Positions 43,700 through 54,830 of a stretch of DNA of 64,000 nucleotides are shown one piece after another. Below the pieces are notes generated by a model. That model had not been told where the DNA came from. It was given only the letters and a program-made list of their open reading frames with translations, and searched no databases. The stretch lies in contig CM076189.1 of the NCBI GenBank assembly GCA_038277395.1, positions 80,217,421 to 80,281,420 on the forward strand. The letters are read 5' to 3'. Each line of letters begins with the position of its first letter. Within the stretch, counting starts at the first letter, position 1. The position numbers and the translations under genes were made by a program. This DNA comes from Dryocosmus kuriphilus. Lineage: Eukaryota; Arthropoda; Insecta; Hymenoptera; Cynipidae.

Positions 43700-44084
43700 A
43701 TGGAGAATTATTAGCCTTTTCAGAATTATATGGTTACTCGGAGTATTCAGGAATTGACAGGTTTAGTTGTGTCAAAAATTACGTTCCGATGACTCCTGTG
43801 ATTCCTGAAGGAAACTCTGTCGGGATTACGTGAAACTTGATGATTTTTTCCAAAATCGGGATCCTCACAATACCGATAGTGGATATCTTGGCCTTTTGAT
43901 AGATGCAAACGATAGAATGGTTTATATCCGCAAAGTGAGTGAGTTTATTTGACTGAATTATATAACTTTTTAAAGTTAAATCGTACACGAAATCACCTAC
44001 TTTGCTTTTGAGATAGTCTGTGTAAAGTGAAACTTTTGTTTTTGATCTTGGCTTAGCTATCAAGTTCTCGAAATATTGAGGCAT
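43700..44084 (-). pseudogene. Second retropepsin-like fragment in the leader
   Basis: The minus-strand frame at 44084-43779 ends RIPILEKIIKFHVIPTEFP followed by GITGVIGT. After a stop it continues FLTQLNLSIPEYS. This matches the second half of a Gypsy retropepsin ('FHVVPDDFP--DGILGxDFL'). The catalytic DTG half is not visible. It sits just upstream of gag, where no protease belongs, so it is probably a scrap of another element or a past recombination. Confidence 0.45.
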
Positions 44085-45150
44085 AAACTTTTGATACTTA
44101 ATTTCATAAAATGATTCTCTTTGTTACGTGAGTCAAAGATTGAGTTCTATTTGTGTTAAAAGTGGAACGCCGCTTTACTAGCGTGAGTCACGTTTCACTA
44201 GTAACACGCAGTGACCTTGTCAAGAATGCGACCTACAGGTTACCTGTTTAGTTGCGCTGCAGATAGACCCTTGATTCTGGACTTGGAACTGTTGAATCTT
44301 TGAACTGAATTGGTTTTCTACTTCTAACCTTAATGGTTTATGTGAAAGACTTTCGTATTGTAATCAATTTTGCATAAGAACACTTATTTCATGAACAGAT
44401 TTTAGAATTTGTTAATGTGAAATAAACGTAAGTGATTTGAGTAAAGAGAAACGTTACGCGAGTGCATCAAACCCGACTTTCAGTAGATCACGCCGCGCAT
44501 GGTTAGACACAGTGTGTTCTTCACTCGAGAGTGCAGTGAACCTGAAGTAGTATAAGCGAATATGGTCAGCCTCAAGTTCGTTCTCTCGTGCAGTGCAGTG
44601 GCTTGAGTAGAGCGCGTAACTCTTTCGGTGATGTAACCTAACAGAGTCAGACACGGTGCGTGTGCCTGCACGGAACTTAGTCTTTTCTATGCGCTGTCTG
44701 CAAAAAACGTATGCTGCCTTTGACGCGAGATATGAGTCTATCGCGCGGTGATTTAAATGCTTCTGTTTCTTTTCGAACACTTGGCGATATTATTTTCGAT
44801 TTGCGTAGCGTTACAATATGAATTTTTCGTTGTTTTAAATCCTTCACTTGTATAATATTGCTACAAAGAGTACATACAAGGTTAAATCAGAATAGATCGT
44901 ACGTTTATTGACGATGGTATGGCTTGCGAGCACGCGAAGTATGCCAACGCATAAAAGCACCTCAAACTTTGCTTTACCCCGTAGGTGGCCGTGCAACGAA
45001 CCCAAAAATGACTGATACTCTCGAGTGTTTGTACAGTTTTCTATCTTAAAACTACACTGAATTTAAATTTTGTTTTCAACACTGAATTTAGGTTTTCGAA
45101 ATTTAATTTTTTCCGCGAATTTAAAATTTACAATTAAAAAAGTGACAATC
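44085..45150 (-). other. Gypsy leader, no gene recognised
   Basis: The untranslated leader between the primer-binding region and gag, apart from the retropepsin-like scrap. A minus-strand frame of 108 codons at 44454-44780 has no family features. Confidence 0.5.
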
Positions 45151-45165
45151 CCACCGCTGCCACCA
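45151..45165 (-). promoter_or_regulatory. Candidate primer-binding site of the Gypsy element
   Basis: On the minus strand TGGTGGCAGCGGTGG begins 8 nt inside the LTR end GGATGTAACA. It starts TGG as needed to pair with tRNA CCA. The tRNA was not identified. Confidence 0.45.
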
Positions 45166-45173
45166 AAATCAGC

Positions 45174-46844
45174 TGTTACATCCCGAGTTAAAAGCAAGGG
45201 TAGAGTGGAAAATTTAAAATGGAGGAGGCGAGTTTAGCTGATTTAGATCAGGGTGGTAAATCCTGATCAATTATTTGTTGTGGGACGTTGTCACTGGCAA
45301 ACCTACGCGGACTGTGCAAGAGTAAAGTTCAAAAGGTAAAGAGTGTGATTAGGATATTGATGTAATTTATGCAAGGAGTGTTTGGTAAAATGTTGTTTAT
45401 TGCGTAAATGTGAATAATCGTATATAAAAACTCACAATACCTTTCTATTCAGAAAGGGCCATACAGGTGGTCGTCGCTTGCCTCTCTATTCTGAAAGAAC
45501 AGCGAAGGGATTCTTTCACAGAGTTGGTTTGGCTAGAGTGAAGGTCTCGGGACCGAAATCGAAGTAACTTTCCTTTCACCGTCGAGCGATATACGAACAT
45601 AAGACTACAGATCGAATCCACTCGTAAGTTCTTGTTCGAATTTATGACACTTGGTTTTAGCCCGAACTAGACTTTACGATGACCGTACTAGCCACGATCA
45701 AAGGGACTTAGTTCACTATTAGCGATGGACTTGTTACTTGAAGCTGTTCAAGTGATCTCTGAGCCCAACAAGTCTATTACTTGCTACCTGAGGTTGTTTA
45801 ACTGATCACAGAAGGCGACTTTCACAAGCTGGAATACTTAAATAGTTGACTACTTCCATTTACCACTTGAAGATACAGAGATCGGAGCGCGACGTGTACA
45901 GAGTAACCACCGGGAACGTAAGACGATTCTAGGGGCAAGCTCGGGGTTTATATATCCCCGAGCTTCCCTTGTTCGGTGGGGGTTTACGAGGAAAGTCACG
46001 TACGCCTTGCAAAGTTGTGCATCGGCACTAACGCTTTGCAAAACTGCGGATCGTCACGTACGCCTTGCAAAACTGTGCATAAGCACGTTTGTTACGGCTA
46101 TCTTCCTCTAATATTTATAGTTATCATGGTAACATTATCTTTGTTATTAAAAACGGGGCCATGAGTATATACCATTATTCACGCTTGGTCTGGACTTGTC
46201 AAGACTCGCCGAGTCCTGTCATTCCACACGTGCATTTGAATGTTTTGATAGCTTTAGTGAACCAAGTGCCTCTGATGATGTCAAACGATTTATGAAATAT
46301 TATTGATAGTTAGTTGAGTGACCATCGATCGATCATTGATTGACTATTGATTGATTATTGACTGATCATCGATTGATTCGATCTTTGAATCCTCTCTCTC
46401 TTCCTCTTTTGAATGCTAAACCTATAGTTATGGATTTCAACTTTTCGATATTCAGATAATCTCTTGTTTATCGAAGCTTTATCATTACTTAGCTTCTACT
46501 CTAATCTTACTCCGTATATCTAATGGCTGCGATGATACAAGTCATGAGAGCGTTTATCTTAAGTTTTCTCTTCATGTGGTAATGCATTTTAATTATCGTG
46601 AACTTCCTACTTTATCTACTATTGCTCTTGTATCATCCTAACCATGGTACAACGATTATTTTAGTGTCATCTTTACTGCATTGCTGACTGTAGTACATTT
46701 ATCATGAGTCGACTCCTACTCGAGCGAGTGTTATGATACCTTCGCTCGCGTACGTGGTATGGTAATGCAGCAAGATTTATTCCTTATTTTCTATGGTTAC
46801 AACGAAAAGTTTTAAAGTTTTGTAAATAAAATTTGAGGATGTGA
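45174..46844 (-). repeat. Gypsy 5' LTR
   Basis: Pair of 31555-33225, same length. The two are most divergent in the 80 bp next to the leader (GGAAAATTTAAAATGGAGG here against GGAACATTGAAAGTAGAGG). TATA-like GGATATATAAAC lies at 45946-45957 (minus strand). Confidence 0.9.
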
Positions 46845-47248
46845 CTGGAAGCACAATATTTTCTTGCGGATTTGGAAAGAGCAGGAAATTTTACGTGCAA
46901 CTGTGACATTGACTATGACCTTCAAGTTTGCTCCAAGGTCAAACTTGTTTATTTAAATGGGAATCCCTATTTTTCATTGTGGATTTGGAAAGAGCAGAAA
47001 ATTTTATATTCAAGTTTAACCTTGACCATGACCTTCAAGGTCGTATCAAGATCACACTTGTCCTTTCAATTGGGAACCCCCATTTTTTATTGCGGATTTG
47101 GAAAGAGCAGGAAATTTTACTTACAAGTGTGACTTTATCCATGGGCATGGTCCTAGACATGAACCAGGCTTTCAAGGTCATTTTAAAGAGATTTTTTTAA
47201 GAATCTCGAAAAATAAGAGCCATTACAGGGTACCTCCTAGCGATCCCA

Positions 47249-47495
47249 GTCAGTTAAGGCAAGGCTACCGATCCCGGCCAGTAGGCAAGGCTAACAATCT
47301 CGGCAAGTTAAGGCAAGCAGATGGCCCGGCCAGTTAAGGCAAGGCTAACGATTCCAGTCAGTTAAGGCAAGGGATGGTAAGTCCAGTTGAGGCAAGTCTA
47401 ACAATCCCATTCAGCTAAGGCAAGGAAATGGTGCATCCAGTTAAGGCAAGGCTAACGATCCCGGCCAGTTAAGGCAAGGCTTTCGACCTGTGTTC
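47249..47495. repeat. Tandem repeat of about 27 bp, roughly 9 units
   Basis: Units of CAGTTAAGGCAAGGCTAACG followed by ATCCCGGC, degraded in the middle copies. It lies in the core of the TIR element. Confidence 0.8.
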
Positions 47496-47537
47496 AGAAA
47501 GTTCTTCACCAAAATCCTGGCAGATTCCTTCTTCAAA

Positions 47538-47699
47538 TTACCTGATAGTCTTAGAGACAGTGAATTTGCTGATGCCTTTTAAGCCTTTTCGAAAAATTTC
47601 ATTAAATAACCTCACTACTTCGTCATACGACCTACATCTATCACCCCAACGTCTCATTATTAATAAAGAAATTCTCTCTTGTTCTGTTAGATAAGCCAT
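47538..47699 (-). pseudogene. Helix-turn-helix remnant of a transposase (DUF4817-like)
   Basis: A minus-strand frame of 53 codons from the ATG at 47699. LTEQERISLLIMRRWGD, DEVVRLFNEIF and ISKFTVSKTIR resemble the N-terminal HTH common in Tc1/mariner-like and related transposase proteins, ending at a TAA where FEE would continue the helix. No DDE catalytic core is left between here and the element ends, so the copy is non-autonomous. The assignment rests on pattern memory. Confidence 0.45.
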
Positions 47700-48810
47700 G
47701 GTGAAAAAAAGGATTAAGTAACAGATTTCAAAGACTTCAAGAAAGAACTATTAGGAAACAACAATTGCGCCCCCAAGAAGAAGAAGTCCACTAACTATCC
47801 TGAAAAGGACTGTTAGAAGTGCTAAAGTGGCGAAAGTAACAGATTTCGATTATCCTAGAAAGGAGTATTGAAAAGCAGCAACCGCGCCAAAAAAAAAAAA
47901 AAAAAACACCACCATCTATCCTGAAAAAGACTGTTAGAGAGGCCAAAGCAGCAAATGAATCTGTTTTTCAAATTATCCTCAAAAGGCATACTTTAGGGTA
48001 CGTTACACGGTTGGCGGACAGGATTTTCAAAAAATCGACCAATTTACGCCAAATTTGGAATGGGGAGGTTTCTGGGATCGCCGATCACGAATCTAAAATC
48101 AGTCTTTAAAAATTATTAATCCAAGGTAGCGGAAGCAAGATGGCGTTCAAGATTTTAAATAAATCAACAAATTTACGCCAAATTTCGTGTAAAATTGGGA
48201 CTAATAAGACTCGTCCATAATCTGACTGGGATCGCTAGAAGGCACCATACAGTGTCTGTAACTTTTCAAAATTCTTGAAAAAATCTTTTTAAAATGACCT
48301 TGAAAGCTTGAATCAAGTCCAAGGACATGATTATGGATAAGGACACACTTGAAGGAAAAATTTCCTGCTCTTTCCAAATCCACAATAAAAAATGGGGGTT
48401 CCCACTTGAAAAAAAGTGTGACCTTGGAATGAACTTGAGGGTCATGGTCAAGGTTAAACTTGAAGATAAAATTTCCTGCTTTTTCCACGTCCACAATGAA
48501 AAATAGGGGTTCCTATTTGAAAAAACAATTTTGACCTTGGAAAGACCTTGAAGTTCATGGTCAAGGACATGTTCAAGGTAGTAATTAAGCGTAAAGTTTC
48601 CTGCTCTTTACAAATCCGCAATAAAAATGGAGCTTCCCTTTTAAAAAACTGTATTTTACCTTGATATGACCTTCAAGATAATGGTCAAGGTCAAACCGAT
48701 GCCGCCATTGAATAGTCAGGCAAAAATCCTAAAACTTTTGTATTTAATATTTTTCAGAAAAAATTCATTCCTTATGAGTTATTCAGGAGTCTCCATACTT
48801 TTGTGTCACC

Positions 48811-48813
<3 letters not shown>

Positions 48814-48868
<55 letters not shown>
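48814..48868. repeat. (TA)n microsatellite, right flank of TIR element
   Basis: About 27 TA units start directly after the terminal CACCCTG. Counterpart of 31334-31375. Confidence 0.9.
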
Positions 48869-48871
<3 letters not shown>

Positions 48872-49430
48872 ATACCATTATTTCTTATTCCTGAGTCAAG
48901 CCTCTTGGATATAACATCGTGGCGACCTCATGGAACTGGCTGAGTGATATTTTTTATTTACTTCATATTTTTTTTATCATTGTATTTTTTATATTAGTCT
49001 ATTTTATGCTGTTTTCTTTTATCTTTTTTTTTCTGTTTCCGTCATTTATTTTGTTTTGTTTCATTCTATTTTTTTATTTTTTTAGTTCCATTGGCCTAGT
49101 AAGGTTCTGTATGAGCACCGAAACTTTGGCGAAATGTGTTAGTTGGTTTTTAACTTGTTTTTTTAAATATGGTAAAAACAGAAGAAGACGCGGGAAAGAA
49201 AAAGAAGGAAGTCGATTCGGTTGGTTGCCTTCTTTTTTCCTCCACTTTTTTTTTAATTTTTTTCGAATTTTTGCTAAAAGCCGTTGATTTGAATCTTTTT
49301 TCCAAATTCTATCAGATTGTTGGCTTTTATATCTTTTACCAACTTTTAATTTAAGCTTTGATGTTGGAAGTTAAAAAAAAAGGTTTTGAGACTTAGATAT
49401 TTTCTAAATCACTTTTATTTACATTTAAAA
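48869..49430. repeat. Dispersed copy: spacer tail, one monomer, spacer head
   Basis: 48869-49165 matches the spacer 3' half (CTCATGGAACTGGCTGAGTG, GAGCACCGAAACTTTGGCG). 49165-49280 is one monomer (AGAAGACGCGGGAAAGAAAA, GATTCGGTTGGTTGCCTTC). 49281-49430 matches the spacer 5' part (ACTTAGATATTTTCTAAATC). Confidence 0.75.
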
Positions 49431-49639
49431 TCCCGAAAATACAAAAAAACCCACGGAAACATTTTAGAACCTTGTCAAGTAATAGAAAATCTTGAAAACT
49501 GACACGTTTTCATGGATTTCCGTTCCATACTTGCCATCAAAATCCTTTGAAGATCGTCAGGGACCTTGGGCATGCTTGGAAATCCTTGAAATCCTTATAA
49601 ATCAATGATACCATTGATTTTTTTGTCAGAGCACTCAAA

Positions 49640-50430
49640 ATTGGTAAAAATGAGAATAAATGTGTTGTAGTGACTACTTCTGATCAAGCTTTGTTCTAAA
49701 AAAAAATTCGTGTGCAACGTTTCGAAGCCGGAAAGGGTTTCCTCATAATGCAAATTATTGTTAAAATTGTTTACATTTCCATATTTTCGTAGTTAAAATA
49801 TAAATATAAATTTATTTCAACCTCAAGCTTTTCTTGGTGATAAGATTCTGAAACTTTTAATATAGAATTAAACGAGATGTGAATTTATTGTCATGTGCTA
49901 CTTAAAAGTGAGGTTAGAATAGAGTTTACTTGCATGTTTGTCATTAAAAAGTTTAATTTTATATATTAGTTGATGTATTTTTGTTAAGGTTGATTCAAAA
50001 CTAATTTGGTTATTGTTATATATTACAGTTTTACAAGACAAAGAACAAACGATTATGAATGGAGCGTAAATTATTCCCGCTACATTTTGTGTATTTAAAG
50101 ACTCCCAAGTAATTCATAATAACATGTAAGTAACTGTCCAAACTCTATTCTAGCTTCACTTTTTAGTAGAACATGTCAAATTAAATCACACATCATTTAA
50201 CCCCTGTATCAAAAATTTCAGAATCGTATCTCCAAGAAGTGTTTGGGGTTTTAACAAATGTATGTTTATGTTTTAACTACGAAAACATGGAAATGTGAAC
50301 AATCTTAACAATAATTTTCCTGAACAGCAAGTCTTTTCCTGCTACGAAACGTTGCGCACGAATGTTTCTTTGGAATAAAGTTTGGTCAGAAGTAGTCATT
50401 AGAACACCTTCAATCTCATTTTTAACCAAT
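49640..50430. mobile_element. Long-armed MITE / foldback element
   Basis: Arms of about 300 bp: 49640-49945 and 50123-50430 are imperfect reverse complements (GACTACTTCTGATCAAGCTT against GACTACTTCTGACCAAACTT; GCAACGTTTCG; CATTTCCATRTTTTCGTAGT). The loop of about 175 bp has no coding sequence. The ends read ATTGGTAAAAATGAGA. No transposase, so non-autonomous; family not assigned. Confidence 0.75.
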
Positions 50431-50750
50431 CTTTAAAGAGAGATTAAAAAGATCGCTATTTAAAATCTCACCGAAATCGATATTACTATATTGTAGAAGA
50501 AAACCTGTGCATATGATTTCAGAATAAAAAGTTTTTGGATATATTTCGGGCCATTAATTCTAATGTTTCTTGCTCTAAGCACGATAATAACATCAAGAAA
50601 TTTTGCTTGTCTTACAATACATAAATTTAAGTTTTTAAAGATCCAAAACAGAGAAAATTCATTTTCAGACATAAAATCTAAAGTCTTCAGTGGTTGGTCC
50701 TCGTATTTTAGCTCAATGGTTATTTTATTTAATTGACACTTCAAATCGAA
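50431..50750. other. 3' flank of the host gene
   Basis: AT-rich sequence between the MITE and the stop codon, probably including the 3' untranslated region on the minus strand. Nothing else recognised. Confidence 0.4.
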
Positions 50751-51226
50751 TTAATCATGGTATAGGTGCTGCAGAGAATCATTCTCTACAAATATAACAT
50801 AAAAAGAATCTTCGATTTTTTGGCGTACTATTGGAGTTTCTTCGATTTCTTGTGAGGTCATACGTTCAAACTTCCCGCACCGCATGTTTAATTTCATCCG
50901 CCTTCCATACGTATCATATATTCCTCGAAGAAACTCCATATTCAACACAGTTGCGAAAATTTCACCATCGGTTGTTGAAAATACAATATATTCTTGATCA
51001 AGTATAGGCGCAAGTCTGCGAGGTTCATCTACCTTCATTTTAATTCGTTTATCTGCAGGAAAAATATATCTTCGAAATTCGAATTCCCGATTACGATTGA
51101 CGAAAGGAATAAACCGTTTGTATCCGTCTCCGAGTTGGTGAGATGGAGGAAGCCTGCGAGGAGGAGACCTGGACCTTTCTCGTGGAGCAGTCGTGGCAGG
51201 TGAACTCGGCTCCCTGACAGGAGAAT
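50751..51226 (-). CDS. Unrecognised host gene, terminal exon
   Basis: Last visible exon of a spliced minus-strand gene. An acceptor (TTTCCTTTATCAG) precedes 51226. The frame then stays open for 157 codons to TAA at 50751-50753. It starts with an Arg/Ser/Pro-rich stretch (APRERSRSPPRRLPPS), then a mixed part (RFIPFVNRNREFEFRRYIF) and a compact C-terminal region (ILDQEYIVFSTTDGEIFATV, ERMTSQEIEETPIVRQ). No family is recognised. The upstream exons at 55358, 60866, 61904, 62107 and 63491 join to it in frame. All five introns are phase 1, and the joined frame of about 301 codons has no internal stop. It could be a fast-evolving lineage-specific protein. No polyadenylation signal was assigned. Confidence 0.6.
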
Positions 51227-51539
51227 CTGATAAAGGAAATAGAAGAATCAGTTCTTTGAGGATATACTTTTATAATCATGATCCCAAGGCTGCCCAAAAA
51301 ATGGTGACTCTTAATTTTGCAAATACTATCCATCAATTTTTATGGGTTTAAATCCTCATCTTCCTCCCCCTAATCCTCCTCCTGATGCTCACCGTCGTGT
51401 CCTCCTCAGTTGAAAAAGTATAAAAAAATATTCTCTGCTTCGAGACTAAAGAGTGACTTCGCGTTTATTTTGACCCATGCTTTAATTAGTACATTATTTT
51501 CAATGATTTTGAATATATATTGAATTCATATTGAATCCC

Positions 51540-53150
51540 TTTGAATTATTTTAAATTGCTTGGAATTCTTTTAAACACTGTCAAAATCTCTCAACACTTT
51601 TCAATTTTGCAGTATTTCCTGAATTCACTGAAATCTAAGAATTCAAAGAAAATTGACAAATAAAAAAGAATTCAAAGAATTTCCAACAGTTTTAATTCTT
51701 CTAAGGAATTTATCGACTTCCAGAGAATCCGAAAAGTTTCAAAGAATTAAAAAAAATTTAAAGAATTCAAAGAGATTCGAGAAGTCTTCCGAATTTAAAC
51801 GAAGTGGAAAAATTTCAAGGTACGTTATGAAATTCACAGAAAACAGGGAATTCAACGCATGCAATGAATTCCAAGAATTCGAGGAATTGAGGGGAATTAG
51901 AGGAGTTTTAAGAAATTCCGAGAAATTCAGGGAATTACGAGCAACTACAAAGAATTTAACGAATTTGAAGGATTCCAAGGAATTCCAGAAATGTTATGGA
52001 ATTTAAAGGAATTTAATATATTTCAAGTAATTCGAAAAATTTCGGGGACTTCAAGGAATTTCCATGAATAAAAAAACTTCAAGGAGTTTTCGAAAATTCC
52101 AAAAATATTTAAGATTGTTTAAGAATTGCAAGAATGTTTCAAGAAATTCAGAGGAGTTAGAAGAATTTAAAGGAATTTAATGTATTCGATAAATTCCAAG
52201 GAAATCAATGTACTGAAAGTATTTCCAGAAATTTAAGGTAATTCAAGGAAAAGGATTTTGAATGAAAATGTATCAATTAATTCTAAGCAATTGCGGAATT
52301 CCAAGATCTTTGACGAATTCCAAGAACTATAAATAAATTAGAAGAATTCGAGGAATTTCACAAAATTCAAGACTTTTAAAGAATTTCAAGGAATTCGAAT
52401 AATTTTAGGAATTTTCAATAATTCGGAGCGATTTAAAGAATCCCAAGCAATTTGTATCACTTTAAGAATTTCGAGTTGAAGAAATTCGTTAGTGTCTGAA
52501 AAATGTTATGGAATTTAAAGGAATTTCAAGAATTTTTAAGGACTTAAAAGAATTCCAAGAATTTCAAGGAGTTTAAAGAACTTGATGAATTTTAGCGAAC
52601 TTGAAGAATTTCAAAGAATTTAAAGAAATACAAAAAATTAAAGGGATCCCGAAAGAGGGAAAGGAATTTGAGGTATACTAAAAAATTTGAATAAATTCGA
52701 GGAATTCCTAATTTTTTAAAAATCCTCGATATTCCTCAAATTCCTCAGAATTCTTTGGAGTTATTTGAAATCCCTAAAATTATTCGAAAGCCTTAAAATT
52801 ATTTAAAAATCCTTGAATTTCGTAGAATTACCTTAAACTCCTTGAAAATACTTAGAATTTCGCGAATTCCTTGAAACTTCTAGAAAACGTTGAAGCTGCT
52901 CCAATTCCTTTATGCAGTAAAATTCCTTGAATTATTTTAAACTTGAATTCCTTAAAATTCCTTGAAATATTTCGACCTTGAATTTCTTCAGCTGCTTGAA
53001 ACTCCCTGAAATCCCTTCAATTTCTGAAAGTATCTCAAATTCTTTGAATTCCCCTGAATTACTCGAATGCACTAAATTCCTTGAAATTCCTCTAATTCCT
53101 TTAAATTCCTTGAAAATTCGTGCAATTTTTCAAAATTCCTCGGAACTTTT
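51540..53150. repeat. Degenerate AAGGAATTTCAAG-type simple sequence with strand switches
   Basis: Intronic DNA built from short, imperfect words such as AAGGAATTC and GAATTTCAAGG on the + strand from about 51620 to 52690. It then switches to the complementary words (TTCCTTGAAATTCC) from about 52700 to 53150. A short complementary stretch also precedes it. The open frames rich in Lys, Asn, Glu and Phe are by-products. Confidence 0.8.
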
Positions 53151-53164
53151 AGAATACCAACAAA

Positions 53165-53580
53165 TTGCTCGAATCCTATGATCATACTTGAACGTAAAAT
53201 TTCCTGATCTTTTCAAATCCGCCGTGAAAAATGGGGCTTCCCATTTAAAAAATTGAAAGGTGTTCCCCTTTAAAAAAAGTTTGCCCTTGGAATTACCTTC
53301 AAGTTTATGATCAAGGACATGGTCAGGGTCATACTTGAAGGTAGAATTTCCTGCTCTTTCCAAGTCCGCAATAAAAAATGGGGCTTCCCATTTAAAAAAT
53401 TGAATTCGATCTTGATATGACCTTCAAGGTCATGGTCAAGGTCAATCCGAGTTCGCCATTGAATAGCCAGGGAAAAATCCTGAAACTTTTGTATTTAATA
53501 TTTTTAAAAAAAAATTCATTCCTGATGAGTTATTCTGGGGTTTCCACACATTTCTGCCATATATTTATGGACAATTTAAA
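53165..53580. repeat. Partial copy of the TIR element (right end)
   Basis: Matches 48360-48813: GAGCAGGAAATTTTACC-type words, AAAAATGGGGCTTCCC, ATGACCTTCAAGGTCATGG and the terminal 90 bp with CATTCCTGATGAGTTATTC. The outer CAGGGTG end is degraded. It lies in the intron of the host gene. Confidence 0.75.
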
Positions 53581-53930
53581 GTAATAGTTTAGAGAATAAT
53601 TTCCTACATTATACAAAAACCAAGATTTAAAAAAACAATTTAAGAAACGTAAAAAAATAAGCATGAAGTCTTTATTGAAATTAATTCGGACTACGAAAGT
53701 CGGCTTGCGCGGTCAATTTTTCATAAAAATGTATAGTTTCAATTAATGAAATGAAAACCAAACCAAACGGTACCATACCAAACGGCCGATATGTATATAT
53801 AATTTTCAAAAAATATTTAGTGATACAATCCTAATTTTATAAATAACAAAAAAAGGGAAATAAGGAGGTGCGAAGCGAATTTTTTGAAGCATATAATGGC
53901 AACTGGGTAGGGTCTTAACGTGATGTTTTG
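53581..53930. other. AT-rich intron DNA, nothing recognised
   Basis: No repeat structure or coding frame was seen. Confidence 0.4.
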
Positions 53931-54830
53931 AAGCAAGCAGGTTGGAAAAAACTGAATAATTTTAAGCAATTTTAAAGAATTTTACAAGATCTAAGAAGAG
54001 TTTCTGGATTTCCAGAAGATTTCTGTCATTTTGGATGAACTCCAAGAACTTCAAGGAATTTCCAAGAAACTTTACAGGATCTTAAGAGATTTATGTAATT
54101 TTTTGAAATTTCTAAGAGACATTAGGGCATCACAGAATATTTTAAAGGAGTTCTAGGATTTTAAACGATATTAAAGAATTTGGAGTTAGCTAGAAAATAT
54201 TTTAAAGTATTAATGGATTTCGAATCATTGTTGAAAATTTGAAAATATTTTAACTGATTTCTAGGGATTTTAAGAAGTCCTAAATGTGTTTTAGTAGGTT
54301 TGAAATCGTTTTAAATCCTTTCAAACTTTGAAAAATATTTTGAAATCTATTAAAACAGTTTGAAATATTTTGAAGATCACTTCCAATTTTTTGAAACCAT
54401 TTAGAATCACATGAGGCCTTCAAAATTCTTTAAAATCATTTTAAATCTTTTGAAACAATTAAACATTTTTCAAAATCCTTTACAATTCGCTGAAACTATT
54501 TAAAATGGCTTGAAATCATTCTAAAATATTTCAAAATCCTTTGAAATCCTTTAAAATACTTTCAGAAGTTTTTAAAATATCTTTAAACTCATAAAAATCA
54601 TTAAAAATCTCTTGAGATCATTTAGAATGTTTTGAAATGCTTTAAATTCCTCGAAATTCGTAAAAATCACATCAAACTGTTTAAAATCCTTTAAAAGTTT
54701 GAAAATTTGTTTGAAATCTATTAAAACACTTTGAAATATTTTTGATATCACTTAGAATTCTGCAAGTTGACTTAAAATCACTTTGACTCCTTTAAAACAT
54801 TTTTTAATGCCTTAGAATATCTAAAAATGA
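53931..54830. repeat. Degenerate TTTAAAATC/GAAATC-type simple sequence
   Basis: A second low-complexity tract. + strand words like TTTAAAGAATTTTACAAG run to about 54260. Complementary words such as TTGAAATCCTTTAAAAT and CTTTTAAACATTTT follow to about 54830. Same style as 51540-53150 but with a different core word. Confidence 0.7.

Larger units (their letters stand above)
31555..46844 (-). mobile_element. Ty3/Gypsy retrotransposon with env (errantivirus-like)
   Basis: Element of 15.3 kb reading on the minus strand: LTR, leader, gag, protease, RT/RNase H, linker, integrase, accessory dsRNA-binding ORF, env, a long 3' region, LTR. Both LTRs are 1671 bp by the boundaries used here, TCACATCC...GGATGTAACA on the coding strand. 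A clean target duplication was not found; AGAA on one side and GGAA two bases outside the other are a possible imperfect 4-bp pair. Most genes carry frameshifts or stops, while integrase and the accessory ORF are open. As an endogenous element with env it resembles errantiviruses such as gypsy of Drosophila. Confidence 0.85.
31376..48813. mobile_element. TIR DNA transposon in a (TA)n tract, split by a Gypsy element
   Basis: CAGGGTGGCACAAAAGTAAG at 31376 is the inverse of the end at 48813 (CAGGGTGACACAAAAGTATG on the minus strand). Inverted homology runs inward for about 180 bp to the Gypsy insertion point. Inside are subterminal repeats of about 120 bp containing GGATTTGGAAAGAGCAGGAA and AAGGTCAAGGTCA-like motifs (46855-47220, and inverted at 48235-48700), a 27-bp tandem repeat and a transposase-type HTH remnant. 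TA flanks and CAGGGTG ends suggest the Tc1/mariner (IS630) group. Without the 15.3-kb insertion the element is about 2.1 kb. Confidence 0.7.

Noticed and set aside
44454..44780. 108-codon minus-strand frame in the Gypsy leader
   Set aside because: No similarity to gag or any domain I know, and it is upstream of the primer-proximal gag start. Chance frame in a GC-richer stretch.
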